DNA of 64,000 bases from Cyanoderma ruficeps (taxonomy: Eukaryota > Chordata > Aves > Passeriformes > Timaliidae), in contig VZDJ01000116.1 of assembly GCA_008694505.1 (NCBI GenBank), positions 18,589,716 to 18,653,715 of the forward strand, in the 5' to 3' direction. Below, one piece after another: positions 38,521 through 51,700 of this stretch. Below the pieces are notes generated by a model that was not told the DNA's origin, did not search any database, and saw nothing but the letters and a program-made list of their open reading frames with translations. Made by a program: the position numbers and the translations under genes. Every line of letters starts with the position of its first letter. Position 1 is the first letter of the stretch.

Positions 38521-41164
38521 CAGTGAGCCCCTGGGGGACAGCAAACCATCCCAAGCCACAGATGAGAGCAAAAAAAAGACAGGAGTTGCGAAAGGGACAG
38601 TCTGACAGTGCCTTCATCACGTGCTGGCATTGAGATGGACCCAAAGGACTTCAGAAAGGGACACAAACACCTGCACTGGGTACTCTGTAGCACCACAAGA
38701 ACCTGTGTGTGGCTCATGGGGCTGGGGAAGCAAGAGAAGCTGTGTCCTTGTGCCGGAAACAAGCTACGTGCAAGGACAGGAGCAAGAGACAGAAGTTAAT
38801 GAGACTGAAAAGGATTATCCCCTTTCCCCAAGGGTCCACGGGTAAATACAGGTTTTCCTGCAAGCATACACTGCCACTTGGGGTGACAGCTTTCCTTCCA
38901 TTGTATTAAAATAGCTAACCAATTTGAAACAGAAGTCAGATTTCCAAACACATACCAGGAACACATTGACACTTCAGAAAACAGGAGTCAGGGTCAGATG
39001 ACACTTGGGCTCTTCTGAAAATTTCCTGCTGGAGCCTTTCACACTGTAAAACTACCCTGCAATAATTTGAACACTCCAGGCGGAAAAGCCAGCTGCTTCC
39101 CTAGGTCAGCCTGAGACCTGCTCTTGAGATCTTTCACTTGCTCACCCAAAATAATCATGTTCTTGGGGAGGAGGATTTCACTGCCTTCCCCAAGATACAG
39201 AAAAAGACCAGTTTGTGACCTCCCATATACCAAGGGAGGATCCCTGCCTGCACCAGCCTCTGCTTGCATGAAGCTCTGTTTTATGAGCCTGAGAGCATCG
39301 CTTTGAAGAATGGGAACAAGGGACTATGACTCACTGGGGAAGAGAAGTACTTGGCTCTCTGGACACCCTCAGTCCTATACCCATACTGTTCTAGTGTGGT
39401 ACCAACATCAGGAGAAACTGTGCCTTTGGCAGCCTAGTATATAACAGACTCCTGTGGGAAACAGCTGGATACTGCCTGGGTGAGGGACTTGGCTTCCACC
39501 ACCCCTACCTCTTCAAAATCCTACTGCAAAACTCAGAGGTCACCCTGAGCTACCCCACCAAATGCCTCAGTGCTCTGATGCCCAAATCCTTACTCCCTCC
39601 TTGCACCCACCACCCTCCAGTCCTCTGAGGCTGTAGCAGTGAGCCCCCCTCTCTTTGTAACACTACTGCACACAGCAGCAGCCAAGAAACAGTTTTTCCT
39701 TTGCAAAGGAATCAATTCACCATAAAGTAGTAATTTCACTCTCTGGTAATTAAAAAGCTTAAGCTCCAACTCACACTTCCAAGCATTTGCTCAGATGGGA
39801 GAAAAACTAACAAAAACAGTCAGAGGCATCATCAGAACCACCCCTGTGAAAGGCCTAATTCCCTATATTGCTTTAATTAAAAGTGGATGAATAGCAATCT
39901 CTCAGCCCAGAGACCTTTAAGAGAAATAAAGTCAATCTATAGGCTTATGAAAATAAAACAGGAGGATGGAAACAAACACAAAAATCCTGCCAGTTTTAGG
40001 GCTTACCAGAGGATTATAACATCTGGACTCTCTTTTCAAGGGAGAGGTGAACCAAGAAATGGATGGCGCAGAGAGGACACAACCACTCCTTGAAGTGAGT
40101 AACATGCACAGGGAGCTGTTGATGGGAGAAGAGGAGCAGAAAGCCACAGAGAGGCAACAGCCTTGCCCGCACATTTCTGTCTTCACGGCGGCCTGGAGGA
40201 ACACTCCTATCTGCTGACACCACAGAACAAAGGATCTGGTTTAATTGCAAAAAACCAAAAATGCGCCCAGGGGAAAAAATCCAAATAGATGATGAGTATA
40301 GCTGACCTCCAATGAAACAGAACATGTTGTGAGGAATAATCTAATCTGTAAAAGCTAAGTATTTATCAAGACTCTTACAGCAAGAGACCACCCTGCTCCA
40401 GAGGACCTCTGCAAACAGATGTGAGCTAGGAGGCTTTTAACACAGCAACACCACCAGACAGGGCATAGGTAACTACAGAAGGACTTTACTGCTGCAGTAT
40501 TTGAGTGCTATGAAGTGTTTTATGGATTTTTTTCTTCTATTGCATGGGGAGACATGGCAATTCTAGTTTGTCTCTCTTCTTCCCCAGTACAATATGTCCA
40601 GAGAGTCTGGGGGTAGATTTGGACCCCATTTATTCTACTTGAGCCCCCAGATGTTCTATTTCCTATTTGTAAAGAACTTCTGGCTGTGGGGGAAAACTAA
40701 CGCATCTTGGGCAGAATTAGTAACTAAATATGGGTTTAACTGGTGATTCCCAAGTTCACACCCTGTAGTAGAAGGGCAGAGAGAAATTGAAACCAAGCCC
40801 CCAAAGTGGGCTCCAGCCCCCTCACCTGTTCCCACGTGCCCAGGGTAAGACTGGAATGTAGTAGGTGCAGGAGAACATCTTGGGCTTCACTGCAGCAGTG
40901 TCAAATCATGCATGCACACGATGAACCAAACTCAATTGCTTTTCCACTTGGGCCAGAGAAAATTAAAAACTTGTGGAAGTCACTTTGTCTTAGAAAGAAA
41001 ACAAGTTTACTTTGCTTAGCTTTATTACAACTTAGCCTTCTTATCGGTTTGATTTCATTCTTAAATCATTTTAAACCCTACCATCATATAATCTGGCAGC
41101 TACAGTGATGGGTTTTACACAGAAAAACATAGGGAAAGGTTTTAGAAAGCACTCAGACCCTCTG

Positions 41165-41360
41165 TGGCTGCTCCTGCTGAAGTCAACAGTAAATCCAATG
41201 ATACCACTGGGAGCAGAGGTCAAGGCTGAGCAGGCTTGACCCTACAGAAACTTATGGGTGGGATTTTCAATCTCTTCAAAACCGATTACTAATAACAAAG
41301 TATATTAAAGAGCTAAGTTGTGACCCTGAAAATATTTACATATGTGCCTAGCTCACAGAT
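41165..41360. repeat. Old amniote-type interspersed repeat, unnamed
   Basis: CTCCTGCTGAAGTCAACAGT and CCACTGGGAGCAGAGGTCAA form the two halves of a near-palindrome of the tcctgctgaagtcaatgg / ccattgacttcaatgggagcagg type that recurs in reptile and bird introns. It is followed by GGTGGGATTTTCAATC and ATATGTGCCTAGCTCAC blocks of the same kind. I cannot assign a family name. Confidence 0.4.
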
Positions 41361-43199
41361 TGTAAGTAATTATGGGAGGCCTGATTTCTCTCACTTTTTT
41401 AATGAAAGCCAGGAATAAGGGCCCAGATGCCTGGAAAACCTTGGCTCATGGAGAGGGTCAGTTACAATGATTTTGGTGGAATTACTCATGCTCTGCAGAG
41501 ACTTTGAGCACAGGCATGCACACAGCAAGACTTCTTAGAAACACCAGGATCTTCCTAAACCCTCAGCTGCACACTGACATGCAAACACACGAAATGTGAC
41601 ATGGGACTTTTTGGGCTGTGATGGTGCTGAATAACAGCATTAAAATCCACTCTCTTCTAATTGACTGTAGCAAAACTTGGACCAGAGAATGAAGGCTAGT
41701 CAAGCAAAACCGGAGAGGTGTGTGTGTTTTATTATTTGTGCAGTTCTGACATTGTGACATGAACTAACCTAACTTCAAAGGATGAAACATCATTATTACA
41801 AAGCACTGCATTGAGGATAACCATTTCCAGGCTATTATGCAAGCCCAACTGAAATAATATTATGGGTACAGGATTATTCTTGTTCTCTATTAATCCCAAG
41901 AGGAAGAGCAGTGTGACTTATTTTCTCATCCTGACAAATCATCTCAAGACATTGCTGAATCAGACATGTTTGCAGCTTAAGAGGAAATAGGTAAAAATGT
42001 TCAGCTTCTATTACTAAGTTTGAGGATTCATTAACAGGAATGTAAAACTAAACTTCATTCAAATCCCCTCATTATTCACCATATAAATCCTTAGATTGTG
42101 TAGTTACACTAGAATGAGGGGGAGAAAAGAAAATTAGAGGAGGTGACCTTCCCAGCTATTCCTTTCCAGGCAGTTTCACTCCCAGGTTCCTGCACAATAC
42201 AGCAGTCTTCCCTGCAAACGTTCCAGGGGAAATGCTTTACTTGCATAAAGGCTGTGACTGTTCCCACTGAAGTGAAGCCATAAAACTATTGCAGTTGAAC
42301 CAAAACCTGATAACAGCTTAATGGCATAAAGCAATATTTGGACTAAATTGAGCCTGATCATATCATTCTAAAGTTCTTTTCCAAGTTAAAAGGTTTTTAT
42401 TTATAGTCTTTACTTACACCCAAGAGACTTTGACATATTTTAACTAACCTGCCTTCCTTGTCTTCTTAACCTTGGTCCCTTTCCAAGAAAAAAGATGTCA
42501 TCTGACCACGAACAGGGTTTGATTTCCAGCAGCAGAATTAACCCACAACAAATCCCTTGTGCTTATTCACTGAGTGACGATGCATGTTCTGGGGAGTGAA
42601 CTTAGAAAGCATTTCCTTGATGAAAGGGGTGGAGGGCAACAGGCTGGAGTTACCTCTCCTATCATGTCAACCACTTCCATGAAACAGATCTTCGAATCCC
42701 ACCTATTCCAACTCTTCTAGTTTCACAGACAGATCTGAGAGAGCAGACTACAGCAGGACCCACCAGTGGATTGGTACCACTCCTACTGGGACTCACTGAA
42801 TGTCCTCACACACATCACTCCATGCTGACAGTCACCTCAGGCTGCTGCACTGCAGAAACACAGCTTAGACTATGCAATCCTGGCCACAAACACAAACTGG
42901 ACAAAGGAAAGCGCACCACAGCCTTCCCTTGACCTGCTGGATACACACAGGAGGGACTTCAGAAATGCCCCACTGGTCAGATACCACTGCAGCCACCACC
43001 ACAGCCAAAGGGCACTAATGCAAAGACAGCTCAGCAATATTTAAAGATCAAAGAGAGTCAATTCACCCTCTCTGACAGGAATGGAGAAAAAAAAATTGTC
43101 TAGCATGAGGGAAAGAAATTGAAAACAAGTATTAGATCAGGTTGAACAATGCCATGACCACAAGAAAAGCCTTTTCCTGTCTCTGAGGGTCTTTCTTCT

Positions 43200-44070
43200 G
43201 AATTGTGTCCAAGAGTCTTTTCAATCAGATCTAGCGATGTGCCTCTGAGTGCCTCCTCTGCTCACAACATAGCTCATGTCTGCTCCAGACCTGGCTGGTG
43301 GTGGGCATGTGACATGGGGATGGCATCACAAAAGATGCTGCAGACCCCAGATCCTGGACACCTCAGCTGCCTGCAGCAGCATTACCCTGGAATGCTTTGT
43401 GCCTTCATTTCCCAAACAGCCTTTCCATGGCTGCTGTGCTCTTTGGGAAGGAGCAGGGGTACCGGTTACCCCACTAGCAGGGGTATCTCACTACCTTGGC
43501 TTTGTTAGACTTTGTGAGACCAAGAAATGGGAAAGGAGGCCCAGGCAGGCGACTCAAGCAAGCTCTTGGTTGTCCAGCAGCACATCCCTGGCTGTGGGAG
43601 GCAGCAGGGAGCAGGTGGGTCAAACAGGGCAGTATCACACTCCAGCAGAGCAGCTTTTGCTTGGCAGACAAGTGTCCTCCTTCCAGCTGCAGGCAGCCCA
43701 CTGGTGGCTCCCACAGCCCCCCACGTGCCAGAGCCAGCAGCAAGCAACCCCTTCTTCTCTCAGACCCTGGAAGAAGACGGTGGCTGGGGCATTGTGCAAG
43801 AGTAAATATTTACATAGCCAGGGCCTTCCTTCCCCTGCCCTGTATTTTCTCCCCTTCTTAAAAAGTCACAGATCAGCTGTTTCCATAATTGTGCAGGAAA
43901 TGAGTTCCCTGCTGGCTGGCAGCTTAACACTCATGTGTGCTGGGTCTACTGTAGCTGCACCACTCACCTCTGCTGCTGGCCCCTGCAGCCACCCAGAATC
44001 TTCAGAGGATATGGCCAGAGGGGAAATGGGACAGTCAGGGACATGGCCACAGAGCTGCCTGTGACTGTAG
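43200..44070 (+). other. Stop-poor GC-richer stretch with the longest open frame (262 codons); not called a gene
   Basis: The frame from 43276 to 44064 is open for 262 codons, the longest in the window, and other frames on both strands over the same interval are also open for 80-120 codons. The peptide shows no domain, signal peptide or repeat that I recognise, and composition is typical of CAG/CTG-rich intron. Simultaneous openness of several frames argues for a local shortage of TA-rich stops. A lineage-specific or noncoding transcript cannot be excluded. Confidence 0.5.
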
Positions 44071-47000
44071 CAGTCCTCCTCACAGCTGCAGCTTAGAGGA
44101 ACCCCTATTCCCTGGTCCACGGGTCAGATCAGGATCCCAGGAGACCCGACACTCTGTTTATGCTGCTTCAGAGCAAACATCCAAACCAGACTAAGAGAGT
44201 TTCCTGCCTGCACACAGCGGCAAGCGCACTCAGGAAATTCAGGCATATTTCAAACTTGCGACTTCTTTGTTCTTTGGACAAAGCCTCGTTCACTGGAGAT
44301 GTTGCTAAAAGGATTATTATCTATCGGAGACTTCTTTTCCCAAGAGGAAATCTGCTAAACACACAAATCTGCATTTGCTGTGTTTTGTAGGAGGCGGGAT
44401 TAGTACAGGAACATTCTTCCTTCTGCTCTCCGCATCTAACGATTTAAATAGACCAGCCATGACGACACTGCCCACTGGGAATAGGCCCAAATGCCTTTCT
44501 CCTGTACTCCAGTCTCATGGCTTTACTCCTTGTCTGAGATGATAGCAAACTACGCAGCATTTAGTGAGAAGAGTTGGAAGAATTTGATGGGAACCACATC
44601 TAACAGTGCACTCAGTGAAAAAGTGAAGTGTGTCCATCAGCCTGAGCACCAATAAAATCCCATCATGGGCAAACCAGATTGCAAATGTTTTGCTCATTCC
44701 AGGTCAGCCCTGTGCTGTTGAGAGCCCTGAAGACAAGAAGCACTTTGCAAGCCTGAACTTGCTGATGTTTAAGAAGGAAAAGCAGAAGGAATGCAATTTT
44801 CTGCTCTTTATTTAGAGGTGGCAAAACCCTGATAGAAAACGACATGGTGGAAGTGCTTAACTTCAGACCCACAGAAATTTGAGGGCAAACATTAATTACC
44901 TCAATCCTGCATACAAGCCTGGGGCCTGTATTAGCACCTCTCTGAATGGAAGAAGCTCAAGAGGATTGAATTTCCCACTTCTAGGACTTACTTGCCTTTC
45001 CTCATCTACCTACCCCTGGTTTCCTCTTTCTAATTCCCACATTATTTCCTTCTCTCTACCTCAGCTTTCCCTTTAAATGGGACTAAACTCTAAAAAAGAA
45101 ACCCCTCAAGGGAGTAGACACTGCCATGGGTTATTTCATTATTGTGAAAATAGATTAACTTTGGCAAATTCCTGCCTGCAGTATCCCCTCACTCTGCTCC
45201 TGAGTATAAAGATCCCCTTATGAGTAACGACAATGTTCATGAGAGCCTGGAAAAAGCTGCATTGTGGAGCAGGGAGGTCTGCAAACACACCACACTAGAG
45301 AACATCACCACCTAAAAAGCTCAATAGACAGAGAAAATAAAGTAGGAGAAATCAAGCAGCAAATTCCCAGGTTCATTGTTTCCAATCTACAGGAAAAAAA
45401 ATAATCACAACCTATTTTAAGCATGTGAGTGTATAAATAAATCAGCTGGCCCAGCCAAAAGGCAAAGTGGGCTGAAAACAGATTCAAACATAGGTCTAGA
45501 CTATTACTGAGCTGTGAATCTCAGCTGGGCCCTTCTCTCCTGTATTGCCCCGGCAACTTAAATTTGAACACAACAAAGACAAGATTAGGTAGGCAAGTAA
45601 TATCCAGAGGGAATATCTAGAGCCTGTGGGGCTGCAAAGCCATCTGAGTCCCTGGCAAGCTTGACTACTATGTAAAAAGCACTTTCATTGTATAGGCCAT
45701 TTGTTGATGGATTGTGGGAAAATGCCAGATTTCAGACCAGAGAGGAAGACAAGCAAACCCTTATATAAAGTCACCCTCTCCCCAGTCTGTGGGTTGAATG
45801 CAGAATGCTCTCAGACTTGCTACATACCACCCACTTCAGATTACAGACTTGCAGAGTTATTTTTAAAAAGTAATTATAGTAGTAGAGGGCACACTCATCT
45901 GGAATGGCTGCCTGAGGAAACGACGAGCCCAATACAGCTCAAACTGCTTTTCAAGTCTATAATCGTGTTTATTTATTGCCTTTTAAAACAAGAATCAAAA
46001 TCCAACTAATTTCTGAGCAAAAACGTCTGTATATTTCCCCAAGGAGTCCAGGCAGCTAGACTACACTGAAAACCTTCCCTGGCCTTTCAGTCTAGAATCC
46101 AGAGCTGCAAAAAAAATAATAACCCCCATTAGCTCTGGCTTCAAGAAAACGGGGACCCAAATCCCTTTTCATTCTTCGTTTTCCCCAGAAACTATGGCTT
46201 GATCATTACAAAATCCTCATCAGGAGATTCAAGTGGTCTAATGAGAGGCACATCATGATTTGCATATGCTGATTTCTGCCCAGAGGTAGTTTCTGGTTGA
46301 GCAAAATAATGAGCTCTTAACCTGTGTGAGAAGAGTGGGTTTACAAGCCCCAGAAAAAGATTCGGTAGCTTTTTTCTATTTCAGCTGTCAGTTGGTGGAT
46401 TTTGAATCTGTATACTGAGAAAGGACTCAGAAGAGTCTGAGAGAAGAGGACCAGGTATTTGGGTAGATACCAGCATTACTTCTCACTTTTTCTTCCTTTT
46501 GGAATGGAATCAGACCCTTGATTCATGCCCTATTAAAGCCCAAAGACCTTCAGAAGACCCGGCCTGTGAAGCAGACTCAGCATGCAAAGCCAGCAGCCCC
46601 CTGCACTCCAGTCTGGGGGGCTCCTTACAGCTCTGAAAGCTGGCACTGGCCATGCCTTTTCCACAGCTTTCTCAATAGGCAGCAGCCTTAGGGCATCCTA
46701 TGACCTCATACTTGACGACTTGTCTTTCAAGAATAAAACACTTAAAACCTAAAAATATCTCCACAGAGCCTAAAGAAAAGAATATGCCTGTTCCCCTTAA
46801 AATCATCAATCCTCTCACTGCCCGGCTGAGGAACAGCCGCTTCCTCCCGGCAGCCCCCGCTTTCCCTTCAAGCCCAGAGCTGACAGGAAATCCATTCTCC
46901 TCTTGTGAGAGACAGGAGATGAATTTTCCACAATAGCTCTCCTAGCAAGGCAGAAAATGGAAAGACACAATAGAAACCGTGAACTCAAACAATAGGAGCT

Positions 47001-48480
47001 GCTGAAGGGCACATCAACAGAGGCTCGGCATCACCCAAGTCCTAAATAAGCCGGAGTGGAAAGAAGCCAAGGACCTGTTAGCTGTCTTGCTAACACAATA
47101 TCCAGGCTCAAACATAAGTTGGTTTTAAACCTGGAAGCACTCTCTTCTTTCAGAGAACAGGCAGGAAAATGTAAAATAGGCATATTAAAATTAAATTGCA
47201 CTGCATTATGGAATGGCCCCCAGAAGGATTTCCATAACTCTTCAAGGCCACAGCATCTCATGCCACAGTGCCATGGGTCACCTCTCCATCCTCTGGCAGC
47301 TCCTCAGAGATGGGAACAGAGGACTGCAATGCTGCCTTATTGCAGGTGGTGGAAGGGGATGGGGGCAGAGCCCCTCTTTCCTCTAGGAGTTTGTTGCCTC
47401 ACATTCAGAAAAGCACAGCAGAACATCTTTGTTATTGATGTTACACAGGTAAGGCTTAGCAAACCAGAACACCTGAGACTCTTTAATGTGTGTGCGTATG
47501 CCTATCATGCCTGTAAGACTACCTCTGCATATTAAAGGAACACTGTTTCAAATAACTTAATTCATATTTTAATGTAAAACATAAGATGTTCCTTGATAAA
47601 GAGAATTTTATCTGATCTCTCTTGGGTTTTTTAATCTTTTTGCTTCTTTTTTGACTAGCTTTGAACTGCTGCAATGCTATTCATTTCTGAATAGGTCAGA
47701 AATGAAATTCTGAGGAATTCAAAATTACTCCAAAGAAAAAGTTTAAATCACTCACTAATAACTTGCTGCCCTGGCTCAGACTGATGAAGGACAGAATTAT
47801 CAAAAATTAAAAACAAATCTGAAATTTGCACATAAAATACAGCTAAGAATTAGGACACGGAATGCACTTCCTTTTAAATGCTCAGCTAGCAGCCAGCTCC
47901 CCAAGGGAGAAAATAGATGCAATAAAAATATCTCTAAAAGTTCTAAGGCTCCTCCTTGGCCAGTGTGTGCCTCGCAGTCATCATCCCCCTGTCTCCCAAG
48001 GTGGGCAGAATAAATGTTGAAAGCACTTTCCATGTACTGCACCCTGCTGAAATGCAGCACCTTTAACAAAATTACACATGGCTGAATCCTAATTTTGCTG
48101 ATGCTGGTCCCGATTTCCACAGGTAGAACATGAATGTCTGGATCTGAGGGTCACTGCGGTGCTGGCTGTGTGAGGATGAACCCATCACCTCTGCTCTAGC
48201 ACATGATCTCTGAACAAAACACTGCCTCTCCTCCAGCCCGGAGCAAAACAAAAGGTAAAAAGCTGGAATATACAAAGGTGAGAGGAAAAAAATAAAAAAA
48301 ACAAAACAACCAAACCAACCCTGTTCTCATCACCGTGGACAAAATTCTGCTGTTGCAAACCTAATGAAGCCCCGTTTCCTCAGCTTCGCCTTACCCAAAA
48401 GACGGCACTGGAAAGGGGAGGGGAAGAAACCAAACCCAACACCTCAAACCGAAACCAAAAAGCAGAACATAAGCACCTGG

Positions 48481-48780
48481 GATGCAGTTCATCGGCAGAT
48501 GTCCTTCCCCACCGCAGCCCGGCAGCAGCAGAAGCAGAGGTGAGGAAGGTCCCAGCCGGCATTGGCGAGAGGTTATTCCCCATCCTCCCGCATTGTGCAA
48601 AGCGGGGAGGCTCCCGCGGGCAGCCCCCGGCAGCCCCAGGTATCTGGGCGGTGCTGGGCCCGCCGCCCGCGCCCTCTCCGAGCGAACCTCTCCCTTCCCG
48701 CAGCCCTCCTGACTCACACATGGCTCTGCCCTCAGCTGGGCTCGCTCCTCCGACTCCCCTGTGCTGCAGGAACAGCCTCC
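48481..48780. promoter_or_regulatory. SH3PXD2A: CpG-island-like segment, candidate internal promoter
   Basis: By hand count there are about 20 CpG in 300 bases. The core 48601-48720 is about 76 percent GC with 12 CpG, an observed/expected ratio near 0.7. No TATA box is evident. On the gene's strand, a donor-like TTGG|GTAAGG lies 85 bases downstream (last exon base 48395), so a transcript starting here could splice onto the exon at 22406. That transcript would lack the first half of the PX domain. No in-frame start reaches this donor in the phase needed, so any such first exon would be noncoding. On the plus strand a donor-like CAGAG|GTGAGG (GT at 48540) would also suit an antisense transcript. 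Family knowledge: mammalian SH3PXD2A makes PX-lacking short isoforms from an internal promoter, but I cannot say this is the same site. Confidence 0.4.
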
Positions 48781-51700
48781 AGCAAACCTCAGGCTGCCAG
48801 AGACTGGGGCTTCTCTGGGGAACCGGGAGCCTTGCCCAGGGATTAGGCAGTCAGGCAAAGCCCTCCGGGCAGGGATCAGCTCACCCCGCTCCCACCCACT
48901 GCTCCAGGCAGGAGCAACTCGCCACAGCTCTGGAGCAGAAAACAGGGCCCAACTCGCACTACCAGCAGGGATCTCTGCCGCCCTGAATTTGCTGCCTGTC
49001 CTTAAAACGCCTCAGCCAGCAGTGTTCTCCTGCTACCCACTAAGGAGAAATCCCAGAGACCCCTCTGAGATGGTGCCAGAGCGTTTCTCTTCTCAGGGGC
49101 AAAGCAGGTCAGTGGGGCACAGTGAGGTGACAGCAGCTGGGTGACGTGCCATCCCCCATGCTGGCATCCCTCCCAGTGCCTGGGACACAGCCACCAAGCT
49201 ACACTGGTAGCACGCACCCCAAAATGGTTAATTTCCTCTTTTCTTGCCCTAGTTAGTCAAGGAAGAAGGGAGGAACACCTGAGTGGGAAAAAAAGGAAGA
49301 GAGAAGGTAGAAGCTGCAAGCACTGAAGGCAGGGGCAGGAACCGGGCTGTGGTGTAGCTCCTCCAGCTGCCTGACCAAGCTGGTAGGGCAGCCTGCACTG
49401 ATCATCCTGCTCCCCGGGGATAGGACTCAGCTTCCCAAGAGTTAGGAAAACCAGGCACACAAAGTCTCCTCGAACAGGATGTCTCTCTCTCCAGGCAGCA
49501 TGGAAGCTGCAGAACAGACATTCAGTGAAGACTTTCCTCTTCTGGCACATCCTTATGCAAAAACCTCCTGTTTCTACAGTGGGGTCAAAAACGGCTTGAA
49601 GTCCAGCAGGGATGAAGCTGGAATCTCTGTGGGAAATGTAAGGGGCTGCCATCATCAATGGCCAGCCCTCCATGCCATGGCAAGCCCAAGCCTCTCTCCA
49701 AGGCAGGGATTTGCAGCCCAGCAGACACAATGATTTCATGCCATGCAGTGTGTTTTCCCCAGGGCTGCACTTTAGAAGACACAGTGGAGCAAGAAGAGCT
49801 GACATCCCTCCAGCTTTGTCTCCAGATGGCTCTCCCACTTAGTGCCAAGAGAAATGAAAAACAATGCAAACCCTGGAGTCCTGGGTCAACCACTGCAAAA
49901 CTGTTAATCCCAGAGTTGCATTGCCCTGTCTCTGCCATTTCATTTGCGACTGTGGTCTCCAGAAGCTCAGCAGATGAGTCTTCTCCTTCCAGCTGAAATT
50001 CCTTCATTAATTACCTCAAGATCCCTGAAAAAGGGAGCCCAAACCCATAACCCCTTTTCTCTGATGACATAGATGTAAAAGTACTGGACAAGGAGGGAGC
50101 AAAACTACTCATCCAGGCTCCAAAGATCGTTCTTCAGATATGCAGCAGGAGAGGTGATGGAGCAATCAGTGTATTGCAAATGGGCTCAACCAAGAGCCAC
50201 ACTGGTACGTTCAAACAGCACTTTCCATCCATGTCTTCTTAGAGCAACAAACTGTCTTTGCTCTAGAGAGGGGGTTTTGAAGCAAATTTTACTCTGACTC
50301 TTCCACAGTCTCTCTCCAAAGAAAAAAATTCATACCACCAGCTACAAAAATGCTCTCTGGCCAACCCACAAAGTTTCTTATGCAGTTTTCTTGTGCACAA
50401 CCCCTCCCAATGCAGGATTTTCCAACATTAAAAAGGAAAATCGGAGAGAAGAATGGAAAAACTCATGGGAAGAAGTTAAAATGAGGAAAGGAGACAAAAA
50501 TATAACTTTTGCCCTCTCAGTATGGTTAAAAAAAAATCACAAAAAGATTAAAGGCAAGGAAGTCACTCTCAAAAAGAAAAAAACCAAGAAATTTGTCCAC
50601 AGGACATTTTCTACAGGACTGCCCGGCACTGTTTATAATTTCCTTGCATCTCTTCATGGCACTGAAGGCTGTTGATTCCTTGTTTGTGTAAGGGAGAAGT
50701 GACAGTAAATATATTTGAAGAAAGCAAATGATGAAAATGAGATAAAGGTGTCTGGAGGAAAGAAAAACTGCACTTTCCTTCTGCTGAACCCAGTATGGTC
50801 TCTCCTTGGGGGCAAGGCTCTGAACCCCATTACACTTTGCTTGGTTTTACAGGTAAAAGGTTTCTAGCACAGTCAAGCACTAATTATTTCAGGAGAGCAC
50901 TGACAAACAGGACTTGCAGGATGGAATATGCCAACTTCCTAAGCCAGAGCTGCTGGGGGGATTTGTCCTGCCCTGCGAGTGGCACAGCAAACCCTGGGCA
51001 TTCAGAACCCAGCATGCAGATCCACTCCAGCTTGCCTGAATCAGGCCCACAATAAGCAAGCAGGACCATAACATCTTCATAAAGTGGGATTTAAGTACAA
51101 ACATCTGCCTTGCCATTTTTTAATTAAGGGAGTTTATAGCTAGGTATTCGTTTCCGTAATCCACGGCTCCAGCTACAGAACTGCCATGCATATTCTAATT
51201 TTGGCAGCTAGTTTATTTAATGGAGTTTGACATTGTTTGACATTTAGCTGAGTCACCTTGTTCCTGGGTAAAGCAACAAGGGCTGTTCAGCAGTTCAACA
51301 AGAAAGAGGCAGAGATTCGATATCAAAAGTAGAACATATATCACAGAAATTTTAAATTAAATACAGCTGAGGTCTATTCTGTTCTGGCAGCTTCTCTCTT
51401 TGGGACACTAAGTCAACCCAAATGTTTTCCAGATATAACTCTTCCCCTCAAGGACATGTGGCACTACCATTTCCCTCATGTTTCTGGAGGGTGGAAGGGG
51501 TAGGAAGTGTTGTTATGGGAATATGGGGTTTATCTCACCCTCTGCAAATATCACCCACCCATATATCAGAACATCCATCACTAGGATCTGCACAAAGGCT
51601 GAGGAGCAGCCACCTGCAGTCAGCCAACATTTTTCTAGGAGAAAATAAAACAGATAGGCCAGTGACAGTCAATACAGGAGGAACAAATGCTACCTGCACA

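Noticed and set aside
48391..48858. 155-codon minus-strand frame over the CpG-rich patch, considered as an alternative coding first exon
   Set aside because: At the donor after 48395 it ends in phase 2, but the next TKS5 exon needs phase 1. The third frame, which would fit, has a stop shortly upstream and no ATG.
49257..49838. 193-codon open frame on the minus strand
   Set aside because: No recognisable domain, and there are overlapping open frames on the plus strand. Composition is that of GC-richer intron flanking the CpG-rich patch.
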